A stretch of DNA of 64,000 nt from the NCBI GenBank assembly GCA_030429565.1, contig JAUIFE010000014.1, positions 124,001-188,000 on the forward strand, in the 5' to 3' direction. This DNA comes from Holophagae bacterium. Lineage in GTDB: Bacteria > Acidobacteriota > Holophagae > Acanthopleuribacterales > Acanthopleuribacteraceae. Shown in pieces: positions 55,236 to 64,000 of this stretch (positions are counted from its first letter, which is position 1; each line of letters begins with the position of its first letter). The notes beneath the pieces are model-generated. The model made no database searches and was not told the DNA's origin. It was given only the letters and a program-made list of their open reading frames with translations. Position numbers and translations under genes: made by a program.

Positions 55236-57059
55236 ATGCTGATCATTGGATGTTTAACCATGTTTGCCTTTTCTTTTAAGGACGTTCACACCTTTGGCAA
55301 CGTCGATCAGGTTCGCACCACCCACCTCTCGCTCGATCTCAGCCTCGACTTTGACAAAAAAGTCATGAAAGGCAGTTGCGTGGTAAAACTCGCCTACGCC
55401 GACGACAAAGGTGCGGCCTATGTCGACCTCGACACCCGCATGCTGACCATCGAATCGGTAACCAACCCGGCCGATAACAGCCCGCTCAAATATGAACTTA
55501 CGAAAGATGCGCGCGACTACATGGGCGCCAAACTGCGCGTTCACCTCAAAGACCCCAAAACAGCGGCCGTTAAAGTCACCTACGTGACCGACCCCGCCGC
55601 CGGTGCCCTGCAGTGGCTGGATCCAGCCCAGACAACATCGAAGAAGAAACCCTTTCTATTAACCCAAAGCCAAGCCATTTTGGCGCGCACCTGGATTCCC
55701 TGCATGGACAGCCCCGGCGTGCGTGTCACCTACGACGCGGTTGTTCGCGTGCCCGAAGGCATCACCCCGATCATGAGTGCGGCCCACGGCCAACACGAAC
55801 CGGACAAAGGCATCTACCGTTTCGACATGAAGCACCCGATCCCGCCTTACCTGATCGCCTTGGCCGCCGGTGAAATCGCGTTTAAAGCGATCTCCGACCG
55901 CTGTGGCGTGTATGCCGAACCGGCGGTGCTGGAAAAAGCCGCCTGGGAATTCGCCGACATGGAGAAAATGGTGGTCGCCGCTGAAAAACTCTACGGAAAA
56001 TACCGCTGGGACCGCTGGGATGCCATCGTTCTGCCACCCAGCTTTCCGTTCGGCGGCATGGAAAACCCCATGTTGACCTTCGCCACCCCCACCTTGCTCG
56101 CGGGTGACCGTAGCTTGGTCAATGTCATGGCCCACGAATTGGCCCACTCCTGGTCTGGCAACCTGGTCACCAACGCCACGTGGTCGGATTTTTGGCTGAA
56201 CGAAGGCTTCACCACCTACTTCGAACGCCGCATTGTCGAATCGCTTTACGGCAAAGACACAGCGCAGATGCAGTGGCTGCTTGGCCAGCGCGACCTCAAA
56301 CACGAAATTGTGGAAATGGCGGCGGCCGACCAAGAATTCGCCAAACTCTATCAAGACCTCAGCAAACACGACCCCGACGCGGCCTTTTCCAGCGTACCCT
56401 ACGACAAAGGCGCCAACTTCCTGTTGGTCCTCGAGCAACACTTCGGCCGCGACAAGTTCGATACCTTCTTAAAAAACTACTTCGACCAACATGCATTCCA
56501 AACCATGACAACCGAAAAGTTTTTGACGTTCATGCGCAAAAACCTGTTTAAGGGCGACGAAAAGGCCTGGGAAACACTCAAAGTCGATACCTGGATCAGC
56601 GATCCCGGTATTCCCGGCAACATGGTGATCCCCGCCTCCAAAAACTTTGAGAAAACGCGTCAGGCGGCCAAGACCTTCGCCGCCAAGGGCGATACCTCCG
56701 TCGTCAAAAAAGACACCTGGAACACTGAAGAGTGGCTCGATTTTCTCAACAGCATGCCTGAAAAAGTCGACCACGCCCGCTTGAAACAACTCGACGAATA
56801 CGCGAACTTGAGCCAGGCCGGCAACTCTGAAATTCTGTTCGCCTGGCAAATGGTGTGCATTCGCAACACCTATCAGCCGTCTTTTGCTTCATTGGAAGAC
56901 TTCTTGTTGCGCCAGGGTCGCCGCAAGTTCTTGAAACCGCTCTACCAAGCGATGATGGCTAACCCAGAAACCAAAACCATGGCCAAGCAGATTTACACTA
57001 AAGCTCGCGCCGGCTATCACCCCATTTCAACAGCCACGATTGACGCCATCGTCAAATAA
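55236..57059 (+). CDS. M1 family aminopeptidase, leukotriene-A4-hydrolase type
   Basis: The ATG at 55236 with GTGGAG upstream is preferred to a TTG at 55197. The 607-residue product has the M1 N-terminal saddle domain, the substrate-binding loop PFGGMENP, the zinc motif HELAHSWSGNLVTN with the third ligand in WLNEGFTTYFE, and a C-terminal helical domain. Family-typical LTA4H/cold-active aminopeptidase length and order. A short hydrophobic N-terminus (MLIIGCLTMFAFS) with a Cys at position 6 may be an export or lipid-anchor signal, but it is weak. It removes N-terminal residues from peptides. Confidence 0.92.
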   Translation: MLIIGCLTMFAFSFKDVHTFGNVDQVRTTHLSLDLSLDFDKKVMKGSCVVKLAYADDKGAAYVDLDTRMLTIESVTNPADNSPLKYELTKDARDYMGAKLRVHLKDPKTAAVKVTYVTDPAAGALQWLDPAQTTSKKKPFLLTQSQAILARTWIPCMDSPGVRVTYDAVVRVPEGITPIMSAAHGQHEPDKGIYRFDMKHPIPPYLIALAAGEIAFKAISDRCGVYAEPAVLEKAAWEFADMEKMVVAAEKLYGKYRWDRWDAIVLPPSFPFGGMENPMLTFATPTLLAGDRSLVNVMAHELAHSWSGNLVTNATWSDFWLNEGFTTYFERRIVESLYGKDTAQMQWLLGQRDLKHEIVEMAAADQEFAKLYQDLSKHDPDAAFSSVPYDKGANFLLVLEQHFGRDKFDTFLKNYFDQHAFQTMTTEKFLTFMRKNLFKGDEKAWETLKVDTWISDPGIPGNMVIPASKNFEKTRQAAKTFAAKGDTSVVKKDTWNTEEWLDFLNSMPEKVDHARLKQLDEYANLSQAGNSEILFAWQMVCIRNTYQPSFASLEDFLLRQGRRKFLKPLYQAMMANPETKTMAKQIYTKARAGYHPISTATIDAIVK

Positions 57060-57079
57060 CGCGGCCCTTCAATAAAAAA

Positions 57080-57106
57080 GGCGTGCCCGAGGGCACGCCT
57101 TTTTTT
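57080..57106. terminator. Strong bidirectional terminator
   Basis: GGCGTGCC/GGCACGCC with a four-base loop is followed by TTTTTTT on the + strand and preceded by AAAAAA. It ends the aminopeptidase gene and can stop the convergent tpiA transcript. Confidence 0.9.
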
Positions 57107-57261
57107 ATTTAAACCGAAACGATTTGGACGGATCCCATCGCCCAGATGCTGAAACGAATGGGCGGGAGCCCGCGCAAAAATCTCAAGAAAGCACGGCACC
57201 TATTTCCAGCCGCGACCCAACCGTTGATGGACTTGCACCACCGAGAATCGCGACCTTTAGG

Positions 57262-57999
57262 TTAAAGACCTTTGGCTTCCAAGAAAAGCCGATCAATGTC
57301 GGCAAAGGTCGCCGCATCCAAACTGGCACCGCCCACCAAAAAGCCGTGGACATCGTCAATCGCCGCCAATTCCGCGGCATTAGCGGGTTTCACACTGCCA
57401 CCGTACATGAGAGGCACATGCCCGTAGCCACGCTCCTGCAAGGTCGTACGCAAGAAGCGATGTGCTTCCGCGACATCAGCCGCCGTTGCCGCCACACCGG
57501 TTCCAATCGCCCATACCGGCTCATAGGCGACGGCAAAGGCGTCCGCCGTGCCAAAAACATCCAACGCAGCCAACTGCTCGAGTAGGATCTCGTGAAGTCG
57601 GCCTTGCTTGCGTTCGTCCAAGGTCTCGCCAACGCACAAGATGGGATAGACCTGGTTTTCCTTGAGGTTGGCGAGTTTGTCGCGAGTTTGCGCAACACTT
57701 TCACCCATTAAATGACGTCGCTCCGAGTGACCGACCAAACCAAAATTGGTGCCCATGTCGGTCAGCATTTGCGCGCTGATCTCGCCGGTAAAGGCACCTG
57801 GCTGAAAGGCGGACACGTTTTGAGCGCCAACCCAAGCAGAGCCAAAATCGCCGGCGGCAATGAGATGGTAAGGCACAGCCAAACCAGTGCGGTAACCGTC
57901 GATCAATGCGCGCTTGACGGGGGCAAAATCCGCGAGAAACGTTTTAAGGGCGGCAGCGTCGCCGTTCGATTTCCAATTACCGAGCACAAGACACTTCAT
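57262..57999 (-). CDS. tpiA: Triosephosphate isomerase
   Basis: This 245-residue glycolytic enzyme has the N-terminal GNWKSN (catalytic Lys), catalytic His in VGHSERR, catalytic Glu in YEPVWAIGTG and the phosphate-binding YGGSVKP and LVGGASL. Its ATG overlaps the pgk stop by four bases, with GGAGG in the pgk 3' end. It interconverts dihydroxyacetone phosphate and glyceraldehyde 3-phosphate. Confidence 0.97.
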   Translation of the reverse strand: MKCLVLGNWKSNGDAAALKTFLADFAPVKRALIDGYRTGLAVPYHLIAAGDFGSAWVGAQNVSAFQPGAFTGEISAQMLTDMGTNFGLVGHSERRHLMGESVAQTRDKLANLKENQVYPILCVGETLDERKQGRLHEILLEQLAALDVFGTADAFAVAYEPVWAIGTGVAATAADVAEAHRFLRTTLQERGYGHVPLMYGGSVKPANAAELAAIDDVHGFLVGGASLDAATFADIDRLFLEAKGL

Positions 58000-59162
58000 G
58001 GGGACACCTCCAAAGCCACCACACCGGGTAAATCATGACCGCCCAACAATTCCAGAGAGGCGCCACCACCGGTGGAAATATGGGTCATGCGGGCTTGCAA
58101 GCCGACCTTGTTAACAGCGGCGACGGAGTCACCACCACCGATAATGGTCATCCCCTCATTTTCGGCCATGGCCTCGGCGACGGAAATAGTGCCGGTCGCA
58201 AATGTCTCCCATTCAAAGACGCCCATCGGGCCGTTCCAGACAACGGTTTTGGCTTCGCGCACGTGGGTCGCGTATAAGTTGATCGTCTCAGGCCCGATAT
58301 CGAGACCCATGTATCCGTCGGGAATGGCGGTATCCAAAGTGATTTCCGAGGCCGCGTCGGCTTTGAACTCAGCCGCCACAAGGTGATCAAGGGGCAAGGT
58401 CAACGCCACACCTTTGTCTTTGCACTTGGCCTCCAGGGCGCGCGCTTCCTCAAGGAAGTCCTCTTCAACCAGAGATTTACCAACACTCAACCCCTGGGCT
58501 TTGAGGAATGTGTAACTCATGCCGCCACCGATAATCAGACGATCGACCTTGTCGAGCAGGTTATCGATGAGTTTGAGTTTGTCCGAGATTTTGCTTCCAC
58601 CCAAGATGGCGACAAAGGGTCGTTCCGGGTTTTTGAGCGCTTCCTTTAAGTAATGAAGCTCTTTGGTCAACAGCAAGCCGGCCGCTTTTTCCGTGAACAG
58701 ATCCGCAACGGCGGCAATCGAAGCGTGGGCGCGGTGGGCGGCGCCAAAAGCGTCGTTGACGTAAACATCGCCGTAAGCAGCCAAGGTTTTGGCAAAGGCG
58801 GGATCGTTTTTGGTTTCGCCCGGTGAGAAACGCAGGTTTTCCAGGAGCTGAACCCTTTCGTGTTGGCCACCATCGGCAAAGTCGGCCACCAAGTGAACAG
58901 GGCGGTCGAGCAGGGCGGCAAGGTGTTTGGCAACCGGCGCCATCGAATATTTGGGGTTTACCTGACCCTTGGGGCGACCCATATGACTCATCAGGGTCAT
59001 GCGGCAATCATGGTCAAGCAACTTTTGAAGGGTCGGCAACGCGGCCCGGATGCGCGAATCGTCGGTGATGTCACCGGCGTCGTTCATGGGAACATTAAAG
59101 TCAACGCGTACCAATACACGTTTGCCTTGAAGGTCAATCTGATCGAGCGATTTCACAGCCAT
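57996..59162 (-). CDS. pgk: Phosphoglycerate kinase
   Basis: The ATG at 59162 gives the family start [25 protein letters not shown] and has GAGG upstream; the frame beyond to 59246 is unsupported. The 388-residue product shows [59 protein letters not shown] and GGGDSVAAV, all standard. It makes ATP from 1,3-bisphosphoglycerate. It is coupled with tpiA. No gap gene is adjacent in the window. Confidence 0.97.
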   Translation of the reverse strand: MAVKSLDQIDLQGKRVLVRVDFNVPMNDAGDITDDSRIRAALPTLQKLLDHDCRMTLMSHMGRPKGQVNPKYSMAPVAKHLAALLDRPVHLVADFADGGQHERVQLLENLRFSPGETKNDPAFAKTLAAYGDVYVNDAFGAAHRAHASIAAVADLFTEKAAGLLLTKELHYLKEALKNPERPFVAILGGSKISDKLKLIDNLLDKVDRLIIGGGMSYTFLKAQGLSVGKSLVEEDFLEEARALEAKCKDKGVALTLPLDHLVAAEFKADAASEITLDTAIPDGYMGLDIGPETINLYATHVREAKTVVWNGPMGVFEWETFATGTISVAEAMAENEGMTIIGGGDSVAAVNKVGLQARMTHISTGGGASLELLGGHDLPGVVALEVSP

Positions 59163-59368
59163 GTTCAGCCTCTTGTTATGCGGTCGACCGTGCCGACCGG
59201 GATCGAACCGGTCAACCGCGTGATCGTGGTCGTCTGGAAGCCTCAATTACACCACAGGCGCCGCTAATGGGAAATGAGGAAAAGGGTGTCGCCGGCAAGC
59301 TTGGGTCACCTGGCAGGACAGGGCTGCCGATAGATATGAACAAGACGGAAGAATAAGCTTGCAGCGAT

Positions 59369-59378
59369 TGATATATCA
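59369..59378. promoter_or_regulatory. Possible GntR/FCD operator before the hydroxyproline operon
   Basis: TGATATATCA is a perfect 10-bp palindrome 50 bases before the first gene of the operon, inside an AT-rich promoter-like stretch. FCD-type GntR regulators bind sites of this size and shape, and such a regulator is encoded in the operon. I found no second copy before the epimerase gene. Confidence 0.4.
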
Positions 59379-59427
59379 GTGATACAACAAATAAGCGAAA
59401 CGAGAATCTCACCCCAAGGAGTCTTTT

Positions 59428-60342
59428 ATGTTCCCCAAGTGGCAAGGCGTTTTCCCTGCGATCACCACTAAATTCTCGGCCGATGGGTCGCTTGATTTTC
59501 AAGCCTTTGCCACCCATCTTCAATTTTTGGTCGACCACGGCGTCGACGGTTTGATCACGCTCGGCACGCTTGGCGAGCACAGCGTGCTCAATCAAGATGA
59601 AAAAATCGACATCGTGCGTGCCGCCGTTAACGAGGCCGCCGGCCGTTTGCCGATCCTCGCCTGCGTCGCCGAGACCACCACCGCCGCCGCCTGTCGCTTT
59701 GTCCAGCGCGCCCAAGAAGCCGGTGCCGACGGCTTGATGGTGTTGCCCCCCATGCTTTATCAAAGCGACCCCCGCGAAACCGAGGCCTACCTGCGCAGCG
59801 TCGCCGACGCCTGCAACCTGCCGATCATGCTGTACAACAACCCCGTCGCTTATGGGGTCGACATCACCCCGGCCATGTTCGCCAAACTCGCCGATGAGCC
59901 GCAATTTGTGGCGATTAAAGAATCCAGTGACGACGTCCGCCGCGTCACCGACCTGCGCAATGCGGTCGGCGACCGTTACCAAATTTTTTGCGGCGTCGAC
60001 AATTTGGCACTCGAGAGCCTGGCCGTCGGTGCCGATGGCTGGGTCGCAGGCTTGGTGACCGCCTTCCCACGCGAAACAGTCGCCATTTATCAAGCGGCTC
60101 GCCAGGGTGAATGGGACAAAGCGCGCAGCCTCTACCAATGGTTCATGCCGTTACTGCACCTCGACGTTTCCACCAAACTGGTCCAGAACATCAAATTAGC
60201 CGAAACCCTGGTCGGCATCGGCAACGAAAATGTACGCGCACCGCGTTTACCACTCGCCGGCGCGGAACGCGAAGAAGTTCTCGCCATCATCGAAGAACGG
60301 TTGCGTTGTCGCCCCGACCTTAACGCGGAAATGCCGGCCTAA
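59428..60342 (+). CDS. DapA-family aldolase/deaminase, probably pyrroline-4-hydroxy-2-carboxylate deaminase
   Basis: This 304-residue TIM barrel has the DapA family landmarks: GLITLGTLGEHSVL, PPMLYQS, catalytic Tyr in IMLYNNPVAYG, Schiff-base Lys in FVAIKESSDD and GVDNLALESLAVGADGWVAGL. AAGGAG precedes the ATG. Family members act in lysine synthesis, sialate or sugar-acid breakdown, or hydroxyproline catabolism. The neighbours (aldehyde dehydrogenase, proline-racemase-type epimerase, FAD oxidoreductase) point to deamination of pyrroline-4-hydroxy-2-carboxylate to 2-oxoglutarate semialdehyde. Confidence 0.82.
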   Translation: MFPKWQGVFPAITTKFSADGSLDFQAFATHLQFLVDHGVDGLITLGTLGEHSVLNQDEKIDIVRAAVNEAAGRLPILACVAETTTAAACRFVQRAQEAGADGLMVLPPMLYQSDPRETEAYLRSVADACNLPIMLYNNPVAYGVDITPAMFAKLADEPQFVAIKESSDDVRRVTDLRNAVGDRYQIFCGVDNLALESLAVGADGWVAGLVTAFPRETVAIYQAARQGEWDKARSLYQWFMPLLHLDVSTKLVQNIKLAETLVGIGNENVRAPRLPLAGAEREEVLAIIEERLRCRPDLNAEMPA

Positions 60343-60545
60343 GGGCGGCCCCTTTCCTCCACTTATCGCGGTGGCGACACACGAGACGATCACTCGTTTC
60401 TCCCCCAATACGTGTTTCACCACCGCGATCTCGCAACAAGCGGCGCGTTCCCCCAATCCGCGCCCAACGGCCGCCCACCGACCGCCGCACCCCATGGCTC
60501 GGTGGGCGCCCCCCCCCTACTGCACGAGAAAAACAGGAGCGCATC

Positions 60546-61976
60546 ATGAAGGCAAATTACATCAACGGTTTATGGCGTGAAGGCCAAACAACGACAGCGG
60601 ACATCAACCCCTCCGACCTCAGTGACAAAATCGACGATTTTGCCGTCGCCGAAGCTCAGGACGTGGCAGACGCGGTCGCCGCCGCTCGTGAAGCTCAGCC
60701 AGGCTGGGCCGGCCTCACCCCGCAAGTCCGCGCCGATATCCTCGAAACGGTAGGCCGCGAGATCGTGGAACGCAAACAAGAACTGGGTGATCTGCTGGCG
60801 CGCGAGGAAGGCAAAACCCTCGCGGAAGGGATTGGCGAAGTCAACCGCGCCGGTCAAATCTTCAAATACTTCGCCGGTGAAGCCCTGCGCTGTGAAGGCG
60901 GCCTGATCGATTCGATTCGCCCCGGTGTAGCCGTCGAGGTCACCCGCCAAGCCGTCGGGGTCGTGGGCGCAATTACCCCCTGGAATTTCCCTTCGGCCAT
61001 TCCCGCCTGGAAGATTGCACCGGCACTCGCTTTCGGCAACGCGGTCGTACTCAAACCCGCCGAATGGGCACCGGCCAGCGCGTGGGCCTTGGTCGAAATC
61101 TGTTCACGTACCGACATGCCGGCGGGTGTGCTCAATTTGGTCATGGGACCCGGCCGCGAAAGTGGTGCCGCCCTGGTCGCCAACCCCGACCTCGACGCGA
61201 TGAGTTTTACCGGCTCGCAAGCCACCGGCGCAGCAATTGCCAAAACCTGCCTGGAAAACCACACCAAGTTTCAGTTGGAAATGGGCGGCAAAAACCCGCT
61301 CGTCATTGTCGACGACGCGGATTTGGATCAAGCCGTGCAAGTCGCGGTCAACGGCGCTTACTTCTCGAGCGGCCAGCGCTGCACCGCCTCTAGCCGCCTG
61401 ATTGTGACAGAAGGCATCCACGATCGTTTTGTCGGCAAACTCAAAGCAGCCCTGGCAGGTTTGGTCGTCGGCGACGCACGCGACCCGCAAACCCATATCG
61501 GCCCGGTCATCGACGGCAGTCAACTGGAACGCATTATGGCCTACATCGAACGCGGTCGCCGCGAGGGGGCCGACCTGGTATTTGGTGGTGATCGCGTCAA
61601 AGCCGCGACCGAAGGTCACTATGTGGCGCCGACCTTGTTTTGCAACACGGACAACAGTATGGTCATCAATCGCGAGGAAATTTTCGGCCCGGTCGCCACG
61701 GTCCAATGCGTCAAAAATTACGAGGAAGCACTCGCGGTCGCCAACGACAGTGAATTTGGGCTGTCAGCCGGGATTTGTACCACCTCACTTAAATTCGCCA
61801 ATCACTTTAAACGCCACGCACAAGCAGGTATGATCATGGTTAATTTACCTACGGCGGGTGTCGACTACCACGTTCCCTTCGGCGGCATCAAACATTCGAG
61901 TTTCGGCCACCGGGAACAGGGTCGCGAAGCGATCGGCTTTTACACGTCCGTGAAAACCACATACGTTGGTGGCTAA
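60546..61976 (+). CDS. NAD(P)-dependent aldehyde dehydrogenase, probably 2-oxoglutarate-semialdehyde dehydrogenase
   Basis: The product has 476 residues; AGGAG precedes the ATG. It shows PWNFPSAIPAWKIAPALAFG, the cofactor loop FTGSQATGAAI, catalytic Glu in LEMGGKNP, nucleophile Cys in SGQRCTASSRLIV and the EEIFGPVATVQ Glu. The C-terminal VNLPTAGVDYHVPFGGIKHS is seen in semialdehyde dehydrogenases. In this operon it would oxidise 2-oxoglutarate semialdehyde to 2-oxoglutarate, feeding the TCA cycle. Confidence 0.88.
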   Translation: MKANYINGLWREGQTTTADINPSDLSDKIDDFAVAEAQDVADAVAAAREAQPGWAGLTPQVRADILETVGREIVERKQELGDLLAREEGKTLAEGIGEVNRAGQIFKYFAGEALRCEGGLIDSIRPGVAVEVTRQAVGVVGAITPWNFPSAIPAWKIAPALAFGNAVVLKPAEWAPASAWALVEICSRTDMPAGVLNLVMGPGRESGAALVANPDLDAMSFTGSQATGAAIAKTCLENHTKFQLEMGGKNPLVIVDDADLDQAVQVAVNGAYFSSGQRCTASSRLIVTEGIHDRFVGKLKAALAGLVVGDARDPQTHIGPVIDGSQLERIMAYIERGRREGADLVFGGDRVKAATEGHYVAPTLFCNTDNSMVINREEIFGPVATVQCVKNYEEALAVANDSEFGLSAGICTTSLKFANHFKRHAQAGMIMVNLPTAGVDYHVPFGGIKHSSFGHREQGREAIGFYTSVKTTYVGG

Positions 61977-61980
61977 CGCC

Positions 61981-62685
61981 ATGAACGCGCGTGGACAAGC
62001 CGCATCTGCCGCCGATCTGAGCGAGCGGGTTCTAAACATGCAAAAACCACCCATGAGTTTGGCCGAAAAGGCCTATACCGTCATCGAAGAGATGATTGTC
62101 ACCCTCCAACTGGCGCCGGGAACGGTCTTTTCCGAAGCCGAACTGAGCCGTCAAATTGACATTGGTCGTACGCCGCTGCGGGAAGCGCTGCAACGGCTGA
62201 CCGCCGAACGCCTCGTGGTAACCATGCCCCGACGTGGCATGATGGTGACGGAAGTCAATATCACCGAGCAATTGGCGCTCTTGGAGACCCGCCGTGTATT
62301 GGACCATCTAATTGCCACGCGCGCGGCGAAACGCGCCACTGAAAAGCACCGGAAGGAACTCGGCGATCTCGCGGCGGCACTCACCGCCGCCGCCGCGGAA
62401 AACCATACCGACGACTTCATGCGCTTTGACCGCGAGTGTGATCGCGTGCTTGAAGAAGCCTCACGCAATGCCTTCGCCGCACAAGCCTGTGCCCCGCTTC
62501 ACGCTCACTGCCGTCGCTTTTGGTATGCCTACCAAAACAACGGCGATCTCAACCAATCCGCCGCCTTGCACAGTGCCTTGATGGCACGGGTATCCGAAGC
62601 CGACCCCGAGGGCGCGGGCGAAGCGTCCGACAAGCTGATGAATTACCTCGAGGAATTCACCCGCTCGGCACTCGACCTGTACTAA
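61981..62685 (+). CDS. GntR-family regulator with FCD ligand domain
   Basis: The ATG at 61981 is five bases after the dehydrogenase stop; a GTG at 61966 and an ATG at 62038 are alternatives. The roughly 234-residue product has the winged helix (AYTVIEEMIVTLQLAPG, ELSRQIDIGRTPLREALQRL) and an FCD all-helical domain with RRVLDHLIATRAAKRAT and metal or ligand residues such as FDRECDRVL and LHSALMARV. It probably senses a hydroxyproline-pathway intermediate and controls this operon. The gene sits inside the operon, so autoregulation is likely. Confidence 0.88.
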   Translation: MNARGQAASAADLSERVLNMQKPPMSLAEKAYTVIEEMIVTLQLAPGTVFSEAELSRQIDIGRTPLREALQRLTAERLVVTMPRRGMMVTEVNITEQLALLETRRVLDHLIATRAAKRATEKHRKELGDLAAALTAAAAENHTDDFMRFDRECDRVLEEASRNAFAAQACAPLHAHCRRFWYAYQNNGDLNQSAALHSALMARVSEADPEGAGEASDKLMNYLEEFTRSALDLY

Positions 62686-62856
62686 AGCATTATCAGAGTT
62701 CGCCTCGCGAACACCTTTGACCGCCGGGCGAGCGCTTGCGCCAAAGCCTTTGGTTCCGATTGCCGACAATTCGGCCGACACCTAATGACAAGGTGACGGC
62801 CGAATTGATTCCGGCGCCGGCCTCCGTGCGCCCTAATCTAAGAAGTAGGTGTTGTT

Positions 62857-63858
62857 ATGAGTAGATTTACCTTCATGTGCATCGACGCCCACACCTGTGG
62901 GAATCCGGTTCGCGTTGTTACCGGCGGAACCCCGTTTCTCAGCGCCACGACGATGAGCGAGCGCCGCACCGAGTTTATGGCAAAGTACGACTGGATCCGC
63001 ACCGCGCTAATGTACGAACCACGCGGCCATGACATGATGTCGGGCTCCATGCTGTACCCGCCCAGCGATCCCCAAAACGATGTAGGAATTCTCTACATCG
63101 AAACCAGCGGCTGCCTGCCCATGTGCGGGCACGGCACCATCGGCACGGTCACAGTCATGATCGAGCACAATTTGGTCCGCCCCAAACAACCAGGCGTGCT
63201 GCGACTGGAAACACCGGCCGGCTTGGTCATCGCCCACTACCAAGAAGAAGGCGGCCGCGTTACCTCGGTACGCATCACCAACGTCCCCTCCTTCCTTTTC
63301 GCCAAAGGTCTGGCAATCGACTGTCCTGAATTGGGTGAACTGCAGGTCGACGTGGCTTACGGCGGCAACTTTTATGCGATTGTCGAACCACAGCAGGGTT
63401 ATACCGGTCTCGCCGAGACCCCGGTCGGCGACCTGATTCGCATCAGCCCCAAACTCCGCCATGCACTCAACCAGCGCTACCAGTTTCAACACCCAACCGA
63501 CCCACGCATTCACGGCCTCAGCCACATTCAGTGGACCGGCCGTGCCCAGCACCCGGAGGCGGACGCCCGCAACGCCGTTTTTTACGGTGAAAAAGCCATT
63601 GACCGCTCCCCATGCGGCACCGGCACCTCGGCACGCTTGGCACAGTTGGTGGCGCGTGGCGAGGTCACCGAAGGCGACACCTTTGTGCATGAAAGCATCA
63701 TCGGCAGCTTGTTCCGCGCCCGCGTGGAAGGCACGGCTGTCGTCGGCGAATTCAATGCAATTATTCCCAGTATTGAAGGTTGGGCGCGCGTCACCGGCAT
63801 TAACACCATTTTTGTCGACGAAGACGACCCCTTCGCCCACGGCTTCCAAGTACTGTAA
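62857..63858 (+). CDS. 4-hydroxyproline 2-epimerase / proline racemase family
   Basis: This 333-residue enzyme has both catalytic cysteines of the racemase/epimerase type: MCGHGTIG (first Cys) and DRSPCGTGTSA (second Cys). The start MSRFTFMCIDAHTCGNPVRVV is typical. Having Cys at both sites excludes the dehydratase subclass, which has Thr. In this operon, epimerisation of trans-4-hydroxy-L-proline to cis-4-hydroxy-D-proline is the likely reaction. A 170-base gap after the regulator gene could hold an internal promoter. Confidence 0.9.
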   Translation: MSRFTFMCIDAHTCGNPVRVVTGGTPFLSATTMSERRTEFMAKYDWIRTALMYEPRGHDMMSGSMLYPPSDPQNDVGILYIETSGCLPMCGHGTIGTVTVMIEHNLVRPKQPGVLRLETPAGLVIAHYQEEGGRVTSVRITNVPSFLFAKGLAIDCPELGELQVDVAYGGNFYAIVEPQQGYTGLAETPVGDLIRISPKLRHALNQRYQFQHPTDPRIHGLSHIQWTGRAQHPEADARNAVFYGEKAIDRSPCGTGTSARLAQLVARGEVTEGDTFVHESIIGSLFRARVEGTAVVGEFNAIIPSIEGWARVTGINTIFVDEDDPFAHGFQVL

Positions 63859-63933
63859 ACGGCGAACCATCAGCGCGCAGGCACTGCCGCCAATAGAAAC
63901 GGCAGCGATTTACCACCCAGAAGAGAGGGAACC

Positions 63934-64000
63934 ATGACCCAAGTTATCATTGTCGGCGCGGGTGCGGTCGGCGTTTGTTGTGCCCATTACCTTCGGCGCA
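63934..64000 (+). CDS. FAD-dependent oxidoreductase, probably D-hydroxyproline dehydrogenase (partial)
   Basis: The gene runs off the window. The ATG follows AGAGAGGG. The first residues, MTQVIIVGAGAVGVCCAHYL, are the dinucleotide-binding beta-alpha-beta start (GxGxxG) of the DadA-type FAD oxidoreductases. In this operon it would oxidise cis-4-hydroxy-D-proline to the pyrroline substrate of the DapA-type deaminase. Only 22 residues are visible. Confidence 0.75.
   Translation, partial: MTQVIIVGAGAVGVCCAHYLRR

Noticed and set aside
59187-59265. Functional tRNA gene upstream of pgk
   Set aside because: Only the T-arm is convincing; acceptor and anticodon stems cannot be formed, so no tRNA is called.
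59212-60138. 308-codon - strand frame opposite the DapA-family gene
   Set aside because: It is antisense to a clear enzyme gene and its translation is typical of a shadow frame.

Overview
This window looks like chromosomal DNA of a free-living Gram-negative (diderm) bacterium of roughly 55-58% G+C. Outer-membrane functions are present: a TonB-dependent receptor, LptE-like and LolA-like proteins, and YceI. TTG and GTG start codons are common. The gene style suggests Acidobacteriota, perhaps an Acanthopleuribacter or Sulfidibacter-like member: PD40 and YVTN propellers, a Ser/Thr kinase fused to TPRs, an RHS giant protein, a hydroxyproline catabolic operon and long non-coding stretches. That placement is inference from gene style only; no rRNA or other marker gene is present.

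Layout. 1-9.6 kb: end of a membrane-anchored PD40 propeller protein, a large TonB-dependent receptor, a small membrane protein, three tandem paralogous zinc-ribbon proteins and an alpha/beta hydrolase. 9.8-13.5 kb: an AT-richer GntR/ABC-exporter cassette bracketed by related palindromic elements, then a PP2C-like remnant lacking its metal-binding residues. 14.0-24.1 kb: a tightly packed operon of exported proteins (YVTN propeller-LRR, a dockerin-like protein, an 1835-residue RHS/Hint polymorphic toxin and a putative immunity protein). 24.1-28.0 kb: a decayed or mobile zone with small repeats, a hairpin-masked micro-ORF, an IS1380-family transposase, a broken phage-tail-like gene and tRNA-Arg(CCU).

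28.1-45.8 kb: RidA, a uracil-DNA-glycosylase-like protein, a kinase-TPR protein, a pentapeptide-repeat protein, YceI, an M2 (ACE-like) peptidase, an HPt/REC/GGDEF/REC protein with a stand-alone receiver, a PP2C phosphatase, a small protein with a FliM-N-like motif, an ABC-2 exporter, and a two-gene unit of a nucleotide-binding-like HTH regulator and a lipoprotein. 45.8-49.6 kb: mostly gene-poor, holding a type IV prepilin-like protein, ComF, a 24-bp tandem repeat and a roughly 200-bp direct duplication. 49.6-59.2 kb: housekeeping genes (lolA-queE-queC, lptE-holA, a propeller protein, an M1 aminopeptidase, pgk-tpiA). 59.4-64.0 kb: a trans-4-hydroxy-proline degradation operon (DapA-type deaminase, aldehyde dehydrogenase, GntR/FCD regulator, 4-hydroxyproline epimerase, start of an FAD oxidoreductase).

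The best candidate for something undescribed is the 14-24 kb operon. Three successive exported proteins each carry an EF-hand/dockerin-like calcium-binding motif, and the last is an RHS toxin with a Hint domain and an unassigned C-terminal toxin domain next to an AT-rich putative immunity gene. Other unexplained signals are the three zinc-ribbon paralogs, the palindromes flanking the ABC cassette, the tandem repeat after comF and the 200-bp duplicated element.
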